The notes beneath the pieces were generated by a model, which was not told where the DNA came from, made no database searches, and worked only from the letters and a program-made list of their open reading frames with translations. 64,000 bases of DNA, from NCBI GenBank assembly GCA_016869835.1, contig VGDH01000001.1, positions 1 through 64,000 on the forward strand, written 5' to 3'. Positions 21,061 to 30,701 of this stretch are shown here, in pieces (the first letter of the stretch is position 1; every line of letters begins with the position of its first letter). This stretch comes from Alphaproteobacteria bacterium (GTDB taxonomy: Bacteria > Pseudomonadota > Alphaproteobacteria > Rhodobacterales > Rhodobacteraceae). Made by a program: the position numbers and the translations under genes.

Positions 21061-21971
21061 TGGCCGTTCTTCTTCTTGCCGATGTGAATGGCGCGCAACT
21101 TGCGACCGATGCGGTGGCCAAGGCCCTGACCGGCGTCAAGGCGCTGGGTGAGGTGCATCTTCTGGTGGCAGGTCCTGCTTCGGCCGCGGCCGAGGCGGCC
21201 AAGCTGGAAGGCGCATCCAAGGTCCTGCACGCCGATGATTCCGGTCATGGTCTGGCCGAATCGCTCGCCGATCTGATTGTCGGTCTGGCCGGTGGCTATA
21301 GCCACATCGCCGCACCCGCGACCGCGTTTTCCAAGAACGTGCTGCCCCGCGTGGCCGCCCTTCTGGACGTGATGGTGCTGTCAGACGTGACCGCCGTGAT
21401 CGACGCCGACACCTTTGAGCGCCCGATCTATGCCGGCAACGCGATCCAGACCGTGAAATCAGGTGACGCAAAAAAGGTCTTCACCGTGCGCACCGCAGCC
21501 TTTGCCGCCGCAGGCATGGGCGGGTCGGCTTCGATTGAGACGGTCGCGCCGAAAGCTTCGGCCCTGTCGTCCTGGGTCGAGGACCGCGTGGCGGCTTCGG
21601 ACCGCCCCGAACTGACCTCGGCCAAGGTCGTGGTTTCGGGTGGCCGTGGCGTCGGTTCGAAGGAATCCTTCGATTTGATCGAAGGGCTTGCCGACAAGCT
21701 GGGCGCTGCCGTTGGTGCAAGCCGCGCGGCGGTCGACTCGGGTTATGCGCCGAACGACTGGCAGGTCGGTCAGACCGGCAAGGTCGTGGCGCCGCAGCTT
21801 TACGTTGCCGTCGGCATCTCGGGCGCGATCCAGCACCTTGCGGGCATGAAGGATTCAAAGATCATCGTCGCCATCAACAAGGATGAAGAAGCCCCGATCT
21901 TCCAGGTTGCCGATTACGGTCTCGTGGCCGACCTCTTTGCCGCCGTGCCGGAGATGACCGGTAAGCTTTGA
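21060..21971 (+). CDS. etfA: Electron transfer flavoprotein alpha subunit
   Basis: [85 protein letters not shown]. Confidence 0.96.
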   Translation: MAVLLLADVNGAQLATDAVAKALTGVKALGEVHLLVAGPASAAAEAAKLEGASKVLHADDSGHGLAESLADLIVGLAGGYSHIAAPATAFSKNVLPRVAALLDVMVLSDVTAVIDADTFERPIYAGNAIQTVKSGDAKKVFTVRTAAFAAAGMGGSASIETVAPKASALSSWVEDRVAASDRPELTSAKVVVSGGRGVGSKESFDLIEGLADKLGAAVGASRAAVDSGYAPNDWQVGQTGKVVAPQLYVAVGISGAIQHLAGMKDSKIIVAINKDEEAPIFQVADYGLVADLFAAVPEMTGKL

Positions 21972-21997
21972 GTCCAGACACCGATTTGTCTTTGCTG

Positions 21998-22020
21998 CGG
22001 GCGCCCCAGGGCGCCCGTTT
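21998..22020 (+). terminator. Intrinsic terminator after etfA
   Basis: CGGGCGCC-CCAG-GGCGCCCG-TTT. Confidence 0.75.
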
Positions 22021-22023
22021 GCA

Positions 22024-22962
22024 TTACAGCGGCCTAAGGTCGAGGCCCGGGATCCGGTCGGCAGTCAACTGGGCGCGACAATGCTCGATAAAGGCGGAAA
22101 TGGTCAGCACGCCTTCGGCACCCCGTGCCATCAAGAGACCCAGCATCATCGGGCCCACGGCCCCCACCAGTGGCACAAAGCGCAGCTTGCGCCCATCCGG
22201 TGCCAGATCGTTCAAAGGGCGGATATTGGCGATGGAATAGCCATAGCCATTTGCCACGAGCCCCCGCATCACCGCCATATCCCGGGTCCGTTCGCCGATG
22301 CGCGGCTTGATCCCGGCAGCGCCAAAAAAGGACAGGAAATACTCTGCGCTCAATGGCAGATCGAGAAGCACCATCGGTTCATCCTGTAGCACTTCGACCG
22401 TCACCTGCGACAAATCGGCAAGCGGATGCCCGTCGGGCAAAAGCACATAGGGCGGCAGCGACACCAGCGGCACGAATTGCAGATCTTCGGGGATCGCCAG
22501 ATCGTAGGTCAGTGCAATGTCCAAGGCACCGCTGCGCAGGGCGTCAATGATCTCTTGCTGATTTTTCTCGACATGGGCGACCCGCACCATCGGAAACCGT
22601 GTCTCGAAACTCCGCCGCAGGGCGGGCACCAGGATCTGCGCAAAGGTCAACAGACATCCCAAGAACAACTCACCCTGAACCTGCCCCGAAATCTCGCCAA
22701 CCAGCCGGTTCATCTCTTCGGCTTCGGCCAGAACTTGCGTGGCGCGCGCCATCAACTGCCGCCCTGCCTGTGTCGGAGCCAACCCACGCGCGTGCTTGCG
22801 CACGAACAGCTGCAGCCCAAAGTCGGCCTCAAGCTGGCTGATCGCGGCTGAAATCGACGGGGCCGAGACATGCATCTTTTCCGCCGCAAGCGCGACCGAG
22901 CCGGTCTGTCCCACGGCAAGGAAATACTCAAGCTGTCTCAGCGTGAACCTTAACGGCATCCG
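22024..22962 (-). CDS. LysR-family transcriptional regulator
   Basis: RFTLRQLEYFLAVGQTGSVALAAEKMHVSAPSISAAISQLEADFGLQLFVRKHARG. Confidence 0.88.
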   Translation of the reverse strand, partial: RMPLRFTLRQLEYFLAVGQTGSVALAAEKMHVSAPSISAAISQLEADFGLQLFVRKHARGLAPTQAGRQLMARATQVLAEAEEMNRLVGEISGQVQGELFLGCLLTFAQILVPALRRSFETRFPMVRVAHVEKNQQEIIDALRSGALDIALTYDLAIPEDLQFVPLVSLPPYVLLPDGHPLADLSQVTVEVLQDEPMVLLDLPLSAEYFLSFFGAAGIKPRIGERTRDMAVMRGLVANGYGYSIANIRPLNDLAPDGRKLRFVPLVGAVGPMMLGLLMARGAEGVLTISAFIEHCRAQLTADRIPGLDLRPL

Positions 22963-23072
22963 CCTGCCCCGACCATCCGGCCGCGCGCCACACCCCAGCC
23001 CATCAACGCCTCCTGCCTGCCTTGCGGGCAGTTTTGCCCGCAGAACCAGACAATGGCAATCAGCCAAGGCCC

Positions 23073-23909
23073 TCAAATGATCTGGCGCAGCACCGGAACC
23101 AATCGCTTGGCCAATTCGTAATGAACCGCCGGTCCTGGCAGGCGGGCCGCGGCGGGCGCTTCCATCGGACCAAAGGCCATGCCCTCGGCCCCCTTGGCAC
23201 GGGCCGCAGCACTGGGCAGCATTTCCACATAGGTCGTGGCCAGCGGCTTGATCGCCGCAAGCATCTCACTGTCCACAAGCATGGGCTCGATCGCCAGATC
23301 AGCACGCTTTCCCGGGCTTGGCGGCGGCACATCAGCCAACCACAAAAGCACGGTCGGACACCGGATCTGGCGCAGGAGATCTTTCATCCGCGCCACCCAG
23401 GCGCTGCGCAATTCCTCGGCCAGCACCTCGAACCGGTCCGCCGGATGGCTTTGCAGCACATGCACGAGATGTCGGGTAAAGCTGAACTCGGTGAAATCCA
23501 CTTGCCGGAACAATGACCGCAGCAAGGGCGTTGGCCCGGTGAAGCGGTCATTGCGGCGCGGATGCACCGAGTAATAGCGGTTCATCAGGTTCTGCGCCCC
23601 AGTGATCTGCACCACACAAGCCGATGCCTGCGACACGGTCTCAAGCAAGGCATCTTCGCGCACCAACACCTCGGGCCCGGCATTCACGCAGCCGAAATTG
23701 GCGACCTAAATGTCGAGCATCTCTTCCAGAAGATCGGGATAGGGGGTTGGGATGAACTTTCCATAGGTTTCAGACCCGCCGAGGCACGCCACGAAAGTCC
23801 CGCCAAGATCGGCCTTCGGTCCACGAAACAAGATCCGTGAGCCCGCATAGCTGCACGGTGAGTAGTCCAGCGCCCCCGCGCCTGGAAAGGCATAGGCCAT
23901 ATCACACAC
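23073..23909 (-). pseudogene. DUF6473-like protein, interrupted by one in-frame TAG (23706-23708)
   Basis: FPGAGALDYSPCSYAGSRILFRGPKADLGG...YPDLLEEMLDI*VANFGCVNAGPEVLV...; frame continuous across the TAG. Confidence 0.75.
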
Positions 23910-24058
23910 CCAAGTTCAGTCACACCCGGGGCCAGATTGGTCGATTCCCCTTACCAAGCCGCTAAACTTTGCATTTTCTTGAAATGCCATGAGTTTTGCT
24001 GGCCTTGCCCCCAGGGGCGGCCCCGGCCTATTGTGGGCCGGCAAGAAAAGGGGTCAGC

Positions 24059-24934
24059 ATGGATATCCGGACCGTCGGGATCGTGGGCGCGGGGCAGATG
24101 GGCAATGGCATTGCGCATGTCTTTGCCTTGTCGGGCTATGATGTGCTTTTGAACGACATTTCTGACGAAGGTCTGAAGCGCGCAGTTGCCACGATCGACA
24201 AGAACCTAGAACGCCAGGCTGGGCGCGGCAAGATCACCGAGGCGGCCCGCGCCGAAGCCATGGCGCGCATCAAGACCACACTGACCCTGCCCGATCTGGG
24301 GCCCTGTGATCTGATCATCGAGGCGGCGACCGAAAAGGAAACCGTCAAGAACCAGATCTTTGAATCCCTCGCCCCGCATCTGGGGCCGCAAACCATTCTG
24401 ACCTCGAACACCTCCTCGATCTCGATCACCCGGCTTGCCAGCCGCACCGACCGGCCTGAACGCTTTATGGGATTTCATTTCATGAACCCGGTTCCGGTCA
24501 TGCAGCTTGTGGAACTGATCCGCGGTATCGCGACGAATGCCGAAACCTATGACACGCTCTTGGCGGTGGTGGGCCGGTTGGGCAAGACGGCGGCCAGCGC
24601 CGAGGATTACCCGGCCTTCATCGTCAACCGCATCCTGATCCCGATGATCAACGAGGCGGTCTATGCGCTGTATGAGGGGGTGGGCAACGTGCAGTCCATC
24701 GATCAGGCGCTGAAACTGGGGGCCAATCACCCGATGGGGCCGCTGGAACTCGCGGATTTCATCGGGCTGGACACCTGTCTGGCGATCATGAACGTGCTGC
24801 ACGAAGGGCTGGCGGATACCAAATACCGCCCCTGCCCCCTGTTGACGAAATATGTCGAGGCGGGTTGGCTTGGCCGCAAGACCCAGCGCGGGTTCTACGA
24901 CTATCGCGGCGAAGCGCCAGTGCCGACGCGCTGA
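24059..24934 (+). CDS. 3-hydroxybutyryl-CoA dehydrogenase
   Basis: VGIVGAGQMGNGIAHVFALSGYDVLLNDIS; GFHFMNPVPVMQLVELIRG. Confidence 0.92.
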   Translation: MDIRTVGIVGAGQMGNGIAHVFALSGYDVLLNDISDEGLKRAVATIDKNLERQAGRGKITEAARAEAMARIKTTLTLPDLGPCDLIIEAATEKETVKNQIFESLAPHLGPQTILTSNTSSISITRLASRTDRPERFMGFHFMNPVPVMQLVELIRGIATNAETYDTLLAVVGRLGKTAASAEDYPAFIVNRILIPMINEAVYALYEGVGNVQSIDQALKLGANHPMGPLELADFIGLDTCLAIMNVLHEGLADTKYRPCPLLTKYVEAGWLGRKTQRGFYDYRGEAPVPTR

Positions 24935-24937
24935 CCG

Positions 24938-24999
24938 CTCCTCGTGCGCTGCGCTTCTCGTCGTGGCAAACCGACGAGCGCCGGAACGGCGACGAGGAG
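24938..24999 (+). repeat. Palindromic REP-like element copy A
   Basis: Right arm CCGACGAG-CGCCG-GAA-CGGCG-A-CGAGGAG, left arm CTCCTCG...CTCGTCG. Confidence 0.6.
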
Positions 25000-25005
25000 A
25001 CGCAG

Positions 25006-25893
25006 CTACTGTCCCAGATCCAAGGTGTGCTGACGCAGCCAGGCAAGGAACCCGCGCGGGTTGCCTTCCCATTTCTCAAGCTCGCTTGCTGCAATCGGCT
25101 CACCGATATAGGGCCGCTGGGGCTTGAAAAGCGCGCGCTTGATTTCATAAAGCAGCAGGCCCTGCCGCAGCGTGTCTGACAGCTGATTGCCGATCTGGAA
25201 CATGCGGCTGTTCTGACCGGTAAAATGCATCGGCACGATTGTGGCCCCGGAAGAGCGCACGATCTTGTGAGTAAAGACGTTCCACTCTGCCTCGATCGCG
25301 GGGCCCCACCAGCCTTCGGACATCGCCACCTTGCCCGCCGGAAACAGCACGATCACGCCCCCGGCCTTGAGATGCTTCATCGTCTCGTCGCGCATCTGCA
25401 GGCCCAGCTCACGGGCGTTTTCCTCATGCGGGAAGGGCACGGGGATCATGAATTCCTCAACCTCGGGAATTCCTGTCAAAAGGCTTCGCGTCAGGATCTT
25501 GAAATCCGACCGCACCCGATTGACGATTTCGGCCATTACCATGCCATCGACCAGACCATGCGGATGATTGGCCACGATGACAACCGGCCCCGTCTGCGGG
25601 ATCCGTGCCACCTCATGATCAGGTGTGTCGATCCGGATGCCCATGTGGCGAATGGCCTTGGGCCAGAATGGCGCCCCAAACGGCGCGCCTGACTTTTCAA
25701 AGCTGCGGATGAGACGCAAAAGCTGAACCTTCGCGGTCATCCATTCCAGCGTGCGGATCGTTCCGGCCTTCACGGGGTTCTTGAAGGTTCCGGCATAAGA
25801 CAGCCGCCGCATGTCATACTGACGCTCAGCTTTGCGTTGCTGCCCGGTCACCAAGGCAGCACCAGCCTTTTCTGTCTGCGGCGTGTCGGTCAC
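25006..25893 (-). CDS. 1-acylglycerol-3-phosphate / lysophospholipid acyltransferase family
   Basis: VVIVANHPHGLVDGMV; VIVLFPAGKVAMSEGWWG; ends with TAG. Confidence 0.82.
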   Translation of the reverse strand: MTDTPQTEKAGAALVTGQQRKAERQYDMRRLSYAGTFKNPVKAGTIRTLEWMTAKVQLLRLIRSFEKSGAPFGAPFWPKAIRHMGIRIDTPDHEVARIPQTGPVVIVANHPHGLVDGMVMAEIVNRVRSDFKILTRSLLTGIPEVEEFMIPVPFPHEENARELGLQMRDETMKHLKAGGVIVLFPAGKVAMSEGWWGPAIEAEWNVFTHKIVRSSGATIVPMHFTGQNSRMFQIGNQLSDTLRQGLLLYEIKRALFKPQRPYIGEPIAASELEKWEGNPRGFLAWLRQHTLDLGQ

Positions 25894-25923
25894 GAACCCA
25901 TGCCTTCCCGTTGGCGTCCGACC

Positions 25924-26193
25924 TCAGCGATCTTCGCCAAAGCGGTTGGCCACCAAAGCCTCAAGCGCGCGCGCAAGATCACCAGCCTGCGTGCCGCTTG
26001 TCCGGACCTCAATAGAGGTTCCGCGCGAGGCTGCCAACATCAAAAGACCCATGATGGAGTCTCCTGAAACCGTCATCCCGTCCTTCGTCACCTCGGCCAT
26101 AGCGTCATGGGCCTCGACCACTTCGACGAATTTGGCCGAGGCGCGGGCATGCAGGCCCTTTTCATTGACGATTTTCAAGACCTGCGCCGTCAT
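25924..26193 (-). CDS. ptsH: PTS phosphocarrier HPr
   Basis: NEKGLHARASAKFVEVVE; SGDSIMGLLMLAASRG (HprK target Ser context). Confidence 0.93.
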   Translation of the reverse strand: MTAQVLKIVNEKGLHARASAKFVEVVEAHDAMAEVTKDGMTVSGDSIMGLLMLAASRGTSIEVRTSGTQAGDLARALEALVANRFGEDR

Positions 26194-26591
26194 GCGGCGC
26201 CACCCCCTCCAAGATCGAGGCTGTTGATGTATTTGCGGCCGGCATCCAGCGCCGCAGCCACAGCCTCGGCCACCGGCAGATCGCGTGACTTGGCAAGCTT
26301 TATCAGCATCGGCAGGTTGGCGCCGTAAAGGATGCGCCTCCCGGCCCCGGCACAAGCCATCAGCGAAAGATTGGACGGTGAGCCGCCGAACATGTCGGTG
26401 ACCAGAACGACACCGCTGCCCACATCCACCTCATCGGTGGCGCGGCAGATTTCAGCCTGCTTGGCGGCGCGATCATGGTCGTCCTCGATCGTGATCGCCC
26501 GGATCGCCGATTGCGGCCCGACGACATGCTCGATCGCCGCAAGATACTCTCGCGCAAGCCCGCCATGTGCGACGATCACGATACCGATCAC
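26190..26591 (-). CDS. PTS EIIA, mannose-type
   Basis: IVIVAHGGLAREYLAAIEHVVG; VLVTDMFGGSPSNLSL; GTG start likely. Confidence 0.88.
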   Translation of the reverse strand: MIGIVIVAHGGLAREYLAAIEHVVGPQSAIRAITIEDDHDRAAKQAEICRATDEVDVGSGVVLVTDMFGGSPSNLSLMACAGAGRRILYGANLPMLIKLAKSRDLPVAEAVAAALDAGRKYINSLDLGGGGAA

Positions 26592-26598
26592 GCGCCGT

Positions 26599-27510
26599 TT
26601 ACCCCGATTTCCCTGCCGTGGTATCAACCGCCCGGCGTTCCAGTTCCCGATGACGTTTTGACACCGCCCAGCCCGCTTCCGCAAGGACCTTGCTCAGTTT
26701 TTCTGCAACTGCAACCGACCGATGCTGCCCACCCGTGCAGCCGAAGCCGATGGAAAGATGGGCTTTGCCTTCTGCGAGATGGGCAGGAAGCAACATCAGC
26801 AGCAGCCCCGCCACACGGTCGATGAATTCGGCAAATCTGGGATCGGCGCTGATATGGCTTGCGACCTTTGCATCGCGCCCGTCCTTCTGCCGCAAGGCGG
26901 GGTCCCAGTAAGGATTTCGCAGGAAGCGGCAGTCAAACACCATGTCCAGCCCGCGCGGCAGCCCGCGCTTGTAGCTGAAGGATTGCACCGAAACCGACAT
27001 GAGCGCCGCAGCCCCGTTACGAAACCAGTTGTGGATTTCGGCTTTCAGATCATGGGGGGACATCTCGGTCGTGTCGATCAGATGATCGGCGCGCACCCGG
27101 ATCGGCTGCAGAAGGTCAATCTCGCGCGTGATCCCCTCGGTCGGGGTTTCGTCCAAGGCCAGGGGGTGGCGGCGCTTGGTCTGGCTGTAGCGGTTGATGA
27201 GCGTGTCCGGCGCGCAATCGAGATAGAGAACCTCAAGCCCGACCCGGGGATCGCGCGTCAGTGTGTCGATCAGCTCGATCAGGGCGGTGGCATTGAAATC
27301 CCGGTTGCGCACATCAATGCCCAGCGCGATGGGATGATCCAGCGTCGGCCCATGAATGAGATGCGGCACAAGCGACAGCGGCAGGTTATCGATGACCTCA
27401 TAGCCGATGTCTTCCAGCGCATCAATGGCGGTCGACCGTCCGGCACCTGACGGGCCGGTGACCAGAACCAGCCGGTGTTCAGTTTGAGCTGCCTCGCTTT
27501 CTTTGGTCAC
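26599..27510 (-). CDS. rapZ: RNase adapter RapZ / nucleotide-binding protein
   Basis: VTGPSGAGRSTAIDALEDIGYEVIDNLPLSLVP; GFGCTGGQHRSVAVAEKL. Confidence 0.93.
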   Translation of the reverse strand: MTKESEAAQTEHRLVLVTGPSGAGRSTAIDALEDIGYEVIDNLPLSLVPHLIHGPTLDHPIALGIDVRNRDFNATALIELIDTLTRDPRVGLEVLYLDCAPDTLINRYSQTKRRHPLALDETPTEGITREIDLLQPIRVRADHLIDTTEMSPHDLKAEIHNWFRNGAAALMSVSVQSFSYKRGLPRGLDMVFDCRFLRNPYWDPALRQKDGRDAKVASHISADPRFAEFIDRVAGLLLMLLPAHLAEGKAHLSIGFGCTGGQHRSVAVAEKLSKVLAEAGWAVSKRHRELERRAVDTTAGKSG

Positions 27511-27524
27511 GCGCCAAGGTCCTT

Positions 27525-27959
27525 TCAGCCGCGCCACCCATATGCCAGATAGCACATGAGCGAAGCTGGAAGATGGGATGCCTCGGACGAATAGGCAAGG
27601 GCACAGCTTATTCCCAAAAGAGTGACCTGACGCGTAGGCGGGAGCCGTTCGGTTTCGCGCTGGGTCAGATCAAGCACCAAGGCAATTTCAGCTTCTGGCG
27701 CGAAGGGCGCATTCAAGAGCCCCAGAAAGCGGGCTTCGATCAGCCCGGCAAGCGCGGCGGGCGCGCGGGCAACAAGGCGGTCATCGCGAACCGTGACAAG
27801 CGTCTGGTCGTCACTGACAAGCTCTGCGCCCAAGGCCATCATATGAAGCGCCAGCGCCGATTTCCCCGCGCCCGAGGGGCCGAGGATCAAAAGCCCACGG
27901 CCCTTTACGGCCACACAACTGGCATGCAGGCAAATTCCGGCCTGGTCTGAACCGGTCAC
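27525..27959 (-). CDS. hprK: HPr kinase/phosphorylase, short alphaproteobacterial form
   Basis: LHASCVAVKGRGLLILGPSGAGKSALALHMMALGAELVSDDQT. Confidence 0.88.
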   Translation of the reverse strand: MTGSDQAGICLHASCVAVKGRGLLILGPSGAGKSALALHMMALGAELVSDDQTLVTVRDDRLVARAPAALAGLIEARFLGLLNAPFAPEAEIALVLDLTQRETERLPPTRQVTLLGISCALAYSSEASHLPASLMCYLAYGWRG

Positions 27960-29641
27960 ACCGGCAGACCCACCACAAAGCGGGCGCCCAGCGGATCAGA
28001 CGTTGGATCGGCATTGGTGGGGCGGATGTTTTCGGCCCAGATCACCCCGCCATGCGCCTCGACGATCTGTTTCGATATCGACAAACCAAGGCCCGAGTCA
28101 TTGCCGAAGTGATTGGCCGGGCGATCCGAATAGATGCGCTTGAACACCTTGTTCAAGGCCTGATCGGGAATACCCGGGCCGGTATCTTCAACCACAATCA
28201 GCACGCGGTTTTCGCGCCGACGGGTCCAGACGCGCACCGCATCGCCATCTTCGCAAAACGAGATGGCATTGGTGATCAGGTTCACGAACACCTGGGCAAG
28301 ACGCCCCTCAAGGCCATGAATTTCAATGGGTCCAGCCGGAAAGTCGGTAATGAACTCCACCCCTTTTTCGGCCGCCTGTTGACCCAGGAAATCGCACAGA
28401 TTGGTCAGCGTGGTGACCAGATTGAATTCCTCTTCCTCTTCCTTGACCAGCTCACTGTCGAGCCGGGAGGCGTTGGAGATGTCGCTGACAAGGCGGTCAA
28501 GCCTGCGCACGTCATGGTCCATCACGTCGAGAAGCTTTTCGCGGTGCTCTTCCTTCTTGACCATCCGCAATGAACCTACGGCCGAGCGCAACGAGGCCAG
28601 CGGGTTCTTGATTTCATGGCTGACATCGGCCGCAAACTGCTCGTTGGCGTCGATCCGGTCGTAAAGGGCGGCCACCATGCCCCGCATCGCCACCGACAGG
28701 CGCCCAATCTCATCGGGCCGGGCGGCAAGATCGGGAATACTGATGCGGCCCGGCGTCATCTTGCGCGCGTCGCGATCACGGCCCAGCTCAGCCGCGGCGG
28801 CTAGGTCGGACAACGGGTTGGCAATGGTCGAAGCCAGCACAAGGCTTAGGCCGATGGACACCAGAAGCGCGATCACGAACATCTGCAGAATCTGCTCACG
28901 CTCATAGCGAACCAGAAGATCGATTTCACCCTCGGCCGACGCGAGGGCCACCACGCCAAGAACCGACGTGCCCTGCATTACCGGGGTGGCGACCGAAATG
29001 ATCACCCCGCCCTCGGCACCCTTGCCGGTCAGGGCGCTGGTGCCCCCTGCCGCGGCCTGCGAAAAGAGATTGCGGGCCAAGTACGCGCCGGTATCGGGCT
29101 GATTTTGCCCCGCCCCGGCACCGACAAGGCCTGATACCCCGCTCCATATGGTATTGAGAAAGTCAGTGATGACGGTCGAGCGCGGCCGATCAGCCGCCAG
29201 ACCGGGCTTTTCCTGCCCGATGGTCTGCGCCACAAGCGCGCCGCTCGGGTCAAACAGGAACACTTCCAGACCCGGGCCAACCGAAACCCTGGCCAAAGAG
29301 CGCGGCAAGGTTCCCTCGGCGGCCTGAAGTGCGCTGACCACATTGGCGACCAGTTGCGCCTCGGTCACCAGGGCGCGTTCGCGTTGGACGAACAGACTGT
29401 CGCGGAACGGGTTCAGGAAAAGCACGCCGGCGACCAGAACGGTCAAGGCCAGAAGGTTGAAGACAATGATATTGCGCGCCAAGGGCGACCGGTTGAGCGA
29501 AATCAGCCCGCGCCGGGCGCGCCCCTCGCTGATCGTGGGGTCGACGCCGGCTTCGGGAGACTCCCAATCCTCGCCAAGAAGAAGATCACTCTCCTTCACG
29601 GGTTTGGAACGGCTCATCTCGATCTTGCCTGCCACCGTCAT
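27956..29641 (-). CDS. chvG: Sensor histidine kinase ChvG
   Basis: VSHEIKNPLASLRSAVGSLR H-box, N/G boxes; in cluster with chvI, hprK, rapZ. Confidence 0.9.
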   Translation of the reverse strand: MTVAGKIEMSRSKPVKESDLLLGEDWESPEAGVDPTISEGRARRGLISLNRSPLARNIIVFNLLALTVLVAGVLFLNPFRDSLFVQRERALVTEAQLVANVVSALQAAEGTLPRSLARVSVGPGLEVFLFDPSGALVAQTIGQEKPGLAADRPRSTVITDFLNTIWSGVSGLVGAGAGQNQPDTGAYLARNLFSQAAAGGTSALTGKGAEGGVIISVATPVMQGTSVLGVVALASAEGEIDLLVRYEREQILQMFVIALLVSIGLSLVLASTIANPLSDLAAAAELGRDRDARKMTPGRISIPDLAARPDEIGRLSVAMRGMVAALYDRIDANEQFAADVSHEIKNPLASLRSAVGSLRMVKKEEHREKLLDVMDHDVRRLDRLVSDISNASRLDSELVKEEEEEFNLVTTLTNLCDFLGQQAAEKGVEFITDFPAGPIEIHGLEGRLAQVFVNLITNAISFCEDGDAVRVWTRRRENRVLIVVEDTGPGIPDQALNKVFKRIYSDRPANHFGNDSGLGLSISKQIVEAHGGVIWAENIRPTNADPTSDPLGARFVVGLPV

Positions 29642-29650
29642 CGTGCAGGA

Positions 29651-30352
29651 TCATTCTTCGTTATAGCGATAACCGATGCCGTAAAGCGTCTCAATCGCCG
29701 AGAATTCCTCGTCCACCGAGCGCATCTTCTTGCGCAACCGCTTGATATGGCTGTCGATCGTGCGGTCATCGACATAGACCTGATCGTCATAGGCCACATC
29801 CATAAGCTGATCGCGCGACTTCACGAAGCCCGGCCGTTGCGCAAGCGCCTGCAACAGCATGAACTCGGTCACGGTCAAGGACACATCCTTGCCCTTCCAG
29901 GACACCGAATGACGCAGCGGATCCATCCGCAGATGGCCACGCTCGATGATCTTGGTTTCTTCGGTGACGGCCACTTCGCCGGTGGCGATGGCATCTTGAC
30001 GCCGCAGCAAAGAGCGGATCCGCTCGACAAGAAGCCGCTGGCTGAAGGGTTTCTTGACAAAGTCATCCGCGCCCATCCGCAGGCCAAGAACTTCGTCGAT
30101 CTCGTCGTCCTTGGAGGTCAGGAAAATGACCGGCATGGTGGTTTTCTGCCGCAATCTCTGCAGCAGATCCATCCCATCCATCCGGCGCATCTTGATGTCC
30201 AGCACCGCCATGTCTGGCATGCGCCGGTTGAACGCATCGAGGGCCGATTGGCCATCATTGTAGGTTTCCACTTCGAAACCTTCAGCCTCAAGAGTCATTG
30301 AAACCGACGTCAGGATGTTCCTGTCGTCGTCCACGAGGGCGATCCTTGCCAT
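29651..30352 (-). CDS. chvI: Response regulator ChvI (OmpR family)
   Basis: [48 protein letters not shown]; winged-helix C-terminus. Confidence 0.9.
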   Translation of the reverse strand: MARIALVDDDRNILTSVSMTLEAEGFEVETYNDGQSALDAFNRRMPDMAVLDIKMRRMDGMDLLQRLRQKTTMPVIFLTSKDDEIDEVLGLRMGADDFVKKPFSQRLLVERIRSLLRRQDAIATGEVAVTEETKIIERGHLRMDPLRHSVSWKGKDVSLTVTEFMLLQALAQRPGFVKSRDQLMDVAYDDQVYVDDRTIDSHIKRLRKKMRSVDEEFSAIETLYGIGYRYNEE

Positions 30353-30523
30353 GGTTTGGGCTTCCCTATTCTGCTCGGCTCGCCTGATTTTTGCCACATG
30401 TTCCAATTTCCGGGCCCCGGAATCAACCATTATGTGCGAATCACCCCGCGCCTGACCGCAATTGAGCGTCGAAAAATGCCAAGGAATGACTAATTTGCCG
30501 CAGTTGTTTCGGATGATGTCTAT

Positions 30524-30557
30524 TGGTAGCGCTAATCCTGAAGTGGTTGCGCTAACT
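30524..30557 (+). promoter_or_regulatory. Tandem LacI/GalR-type operator-like repeats upstream of pckA
   Basis: TGGTAGCGCTAAT and TGGTTGCGCTAAC exactly 20 bp apart in the chvI-pckA divergent region. Confidence 0.5.
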
Positions 30558-30701
30558 GTGCGATTGCGTCCTATTCCCACCAAAATCATCATGTTATAGG
30601 GCGGCCATGGGTGCGAATGCCCCTTGAACTGGGTTGCCCATGGCTAGGGCCCCCGATCTCAGACCACCCCGCCCGACCCGGCGGATATCGGAGCTTGCAG
30701 G

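Noticed and set aside
27525-27959. HprK appears truncated at 144 aa
   Set aside because: Short HprK forms lacking the N-terminal domain are normal in Alphaproteobacteria; the P-loop and following motif are intact.
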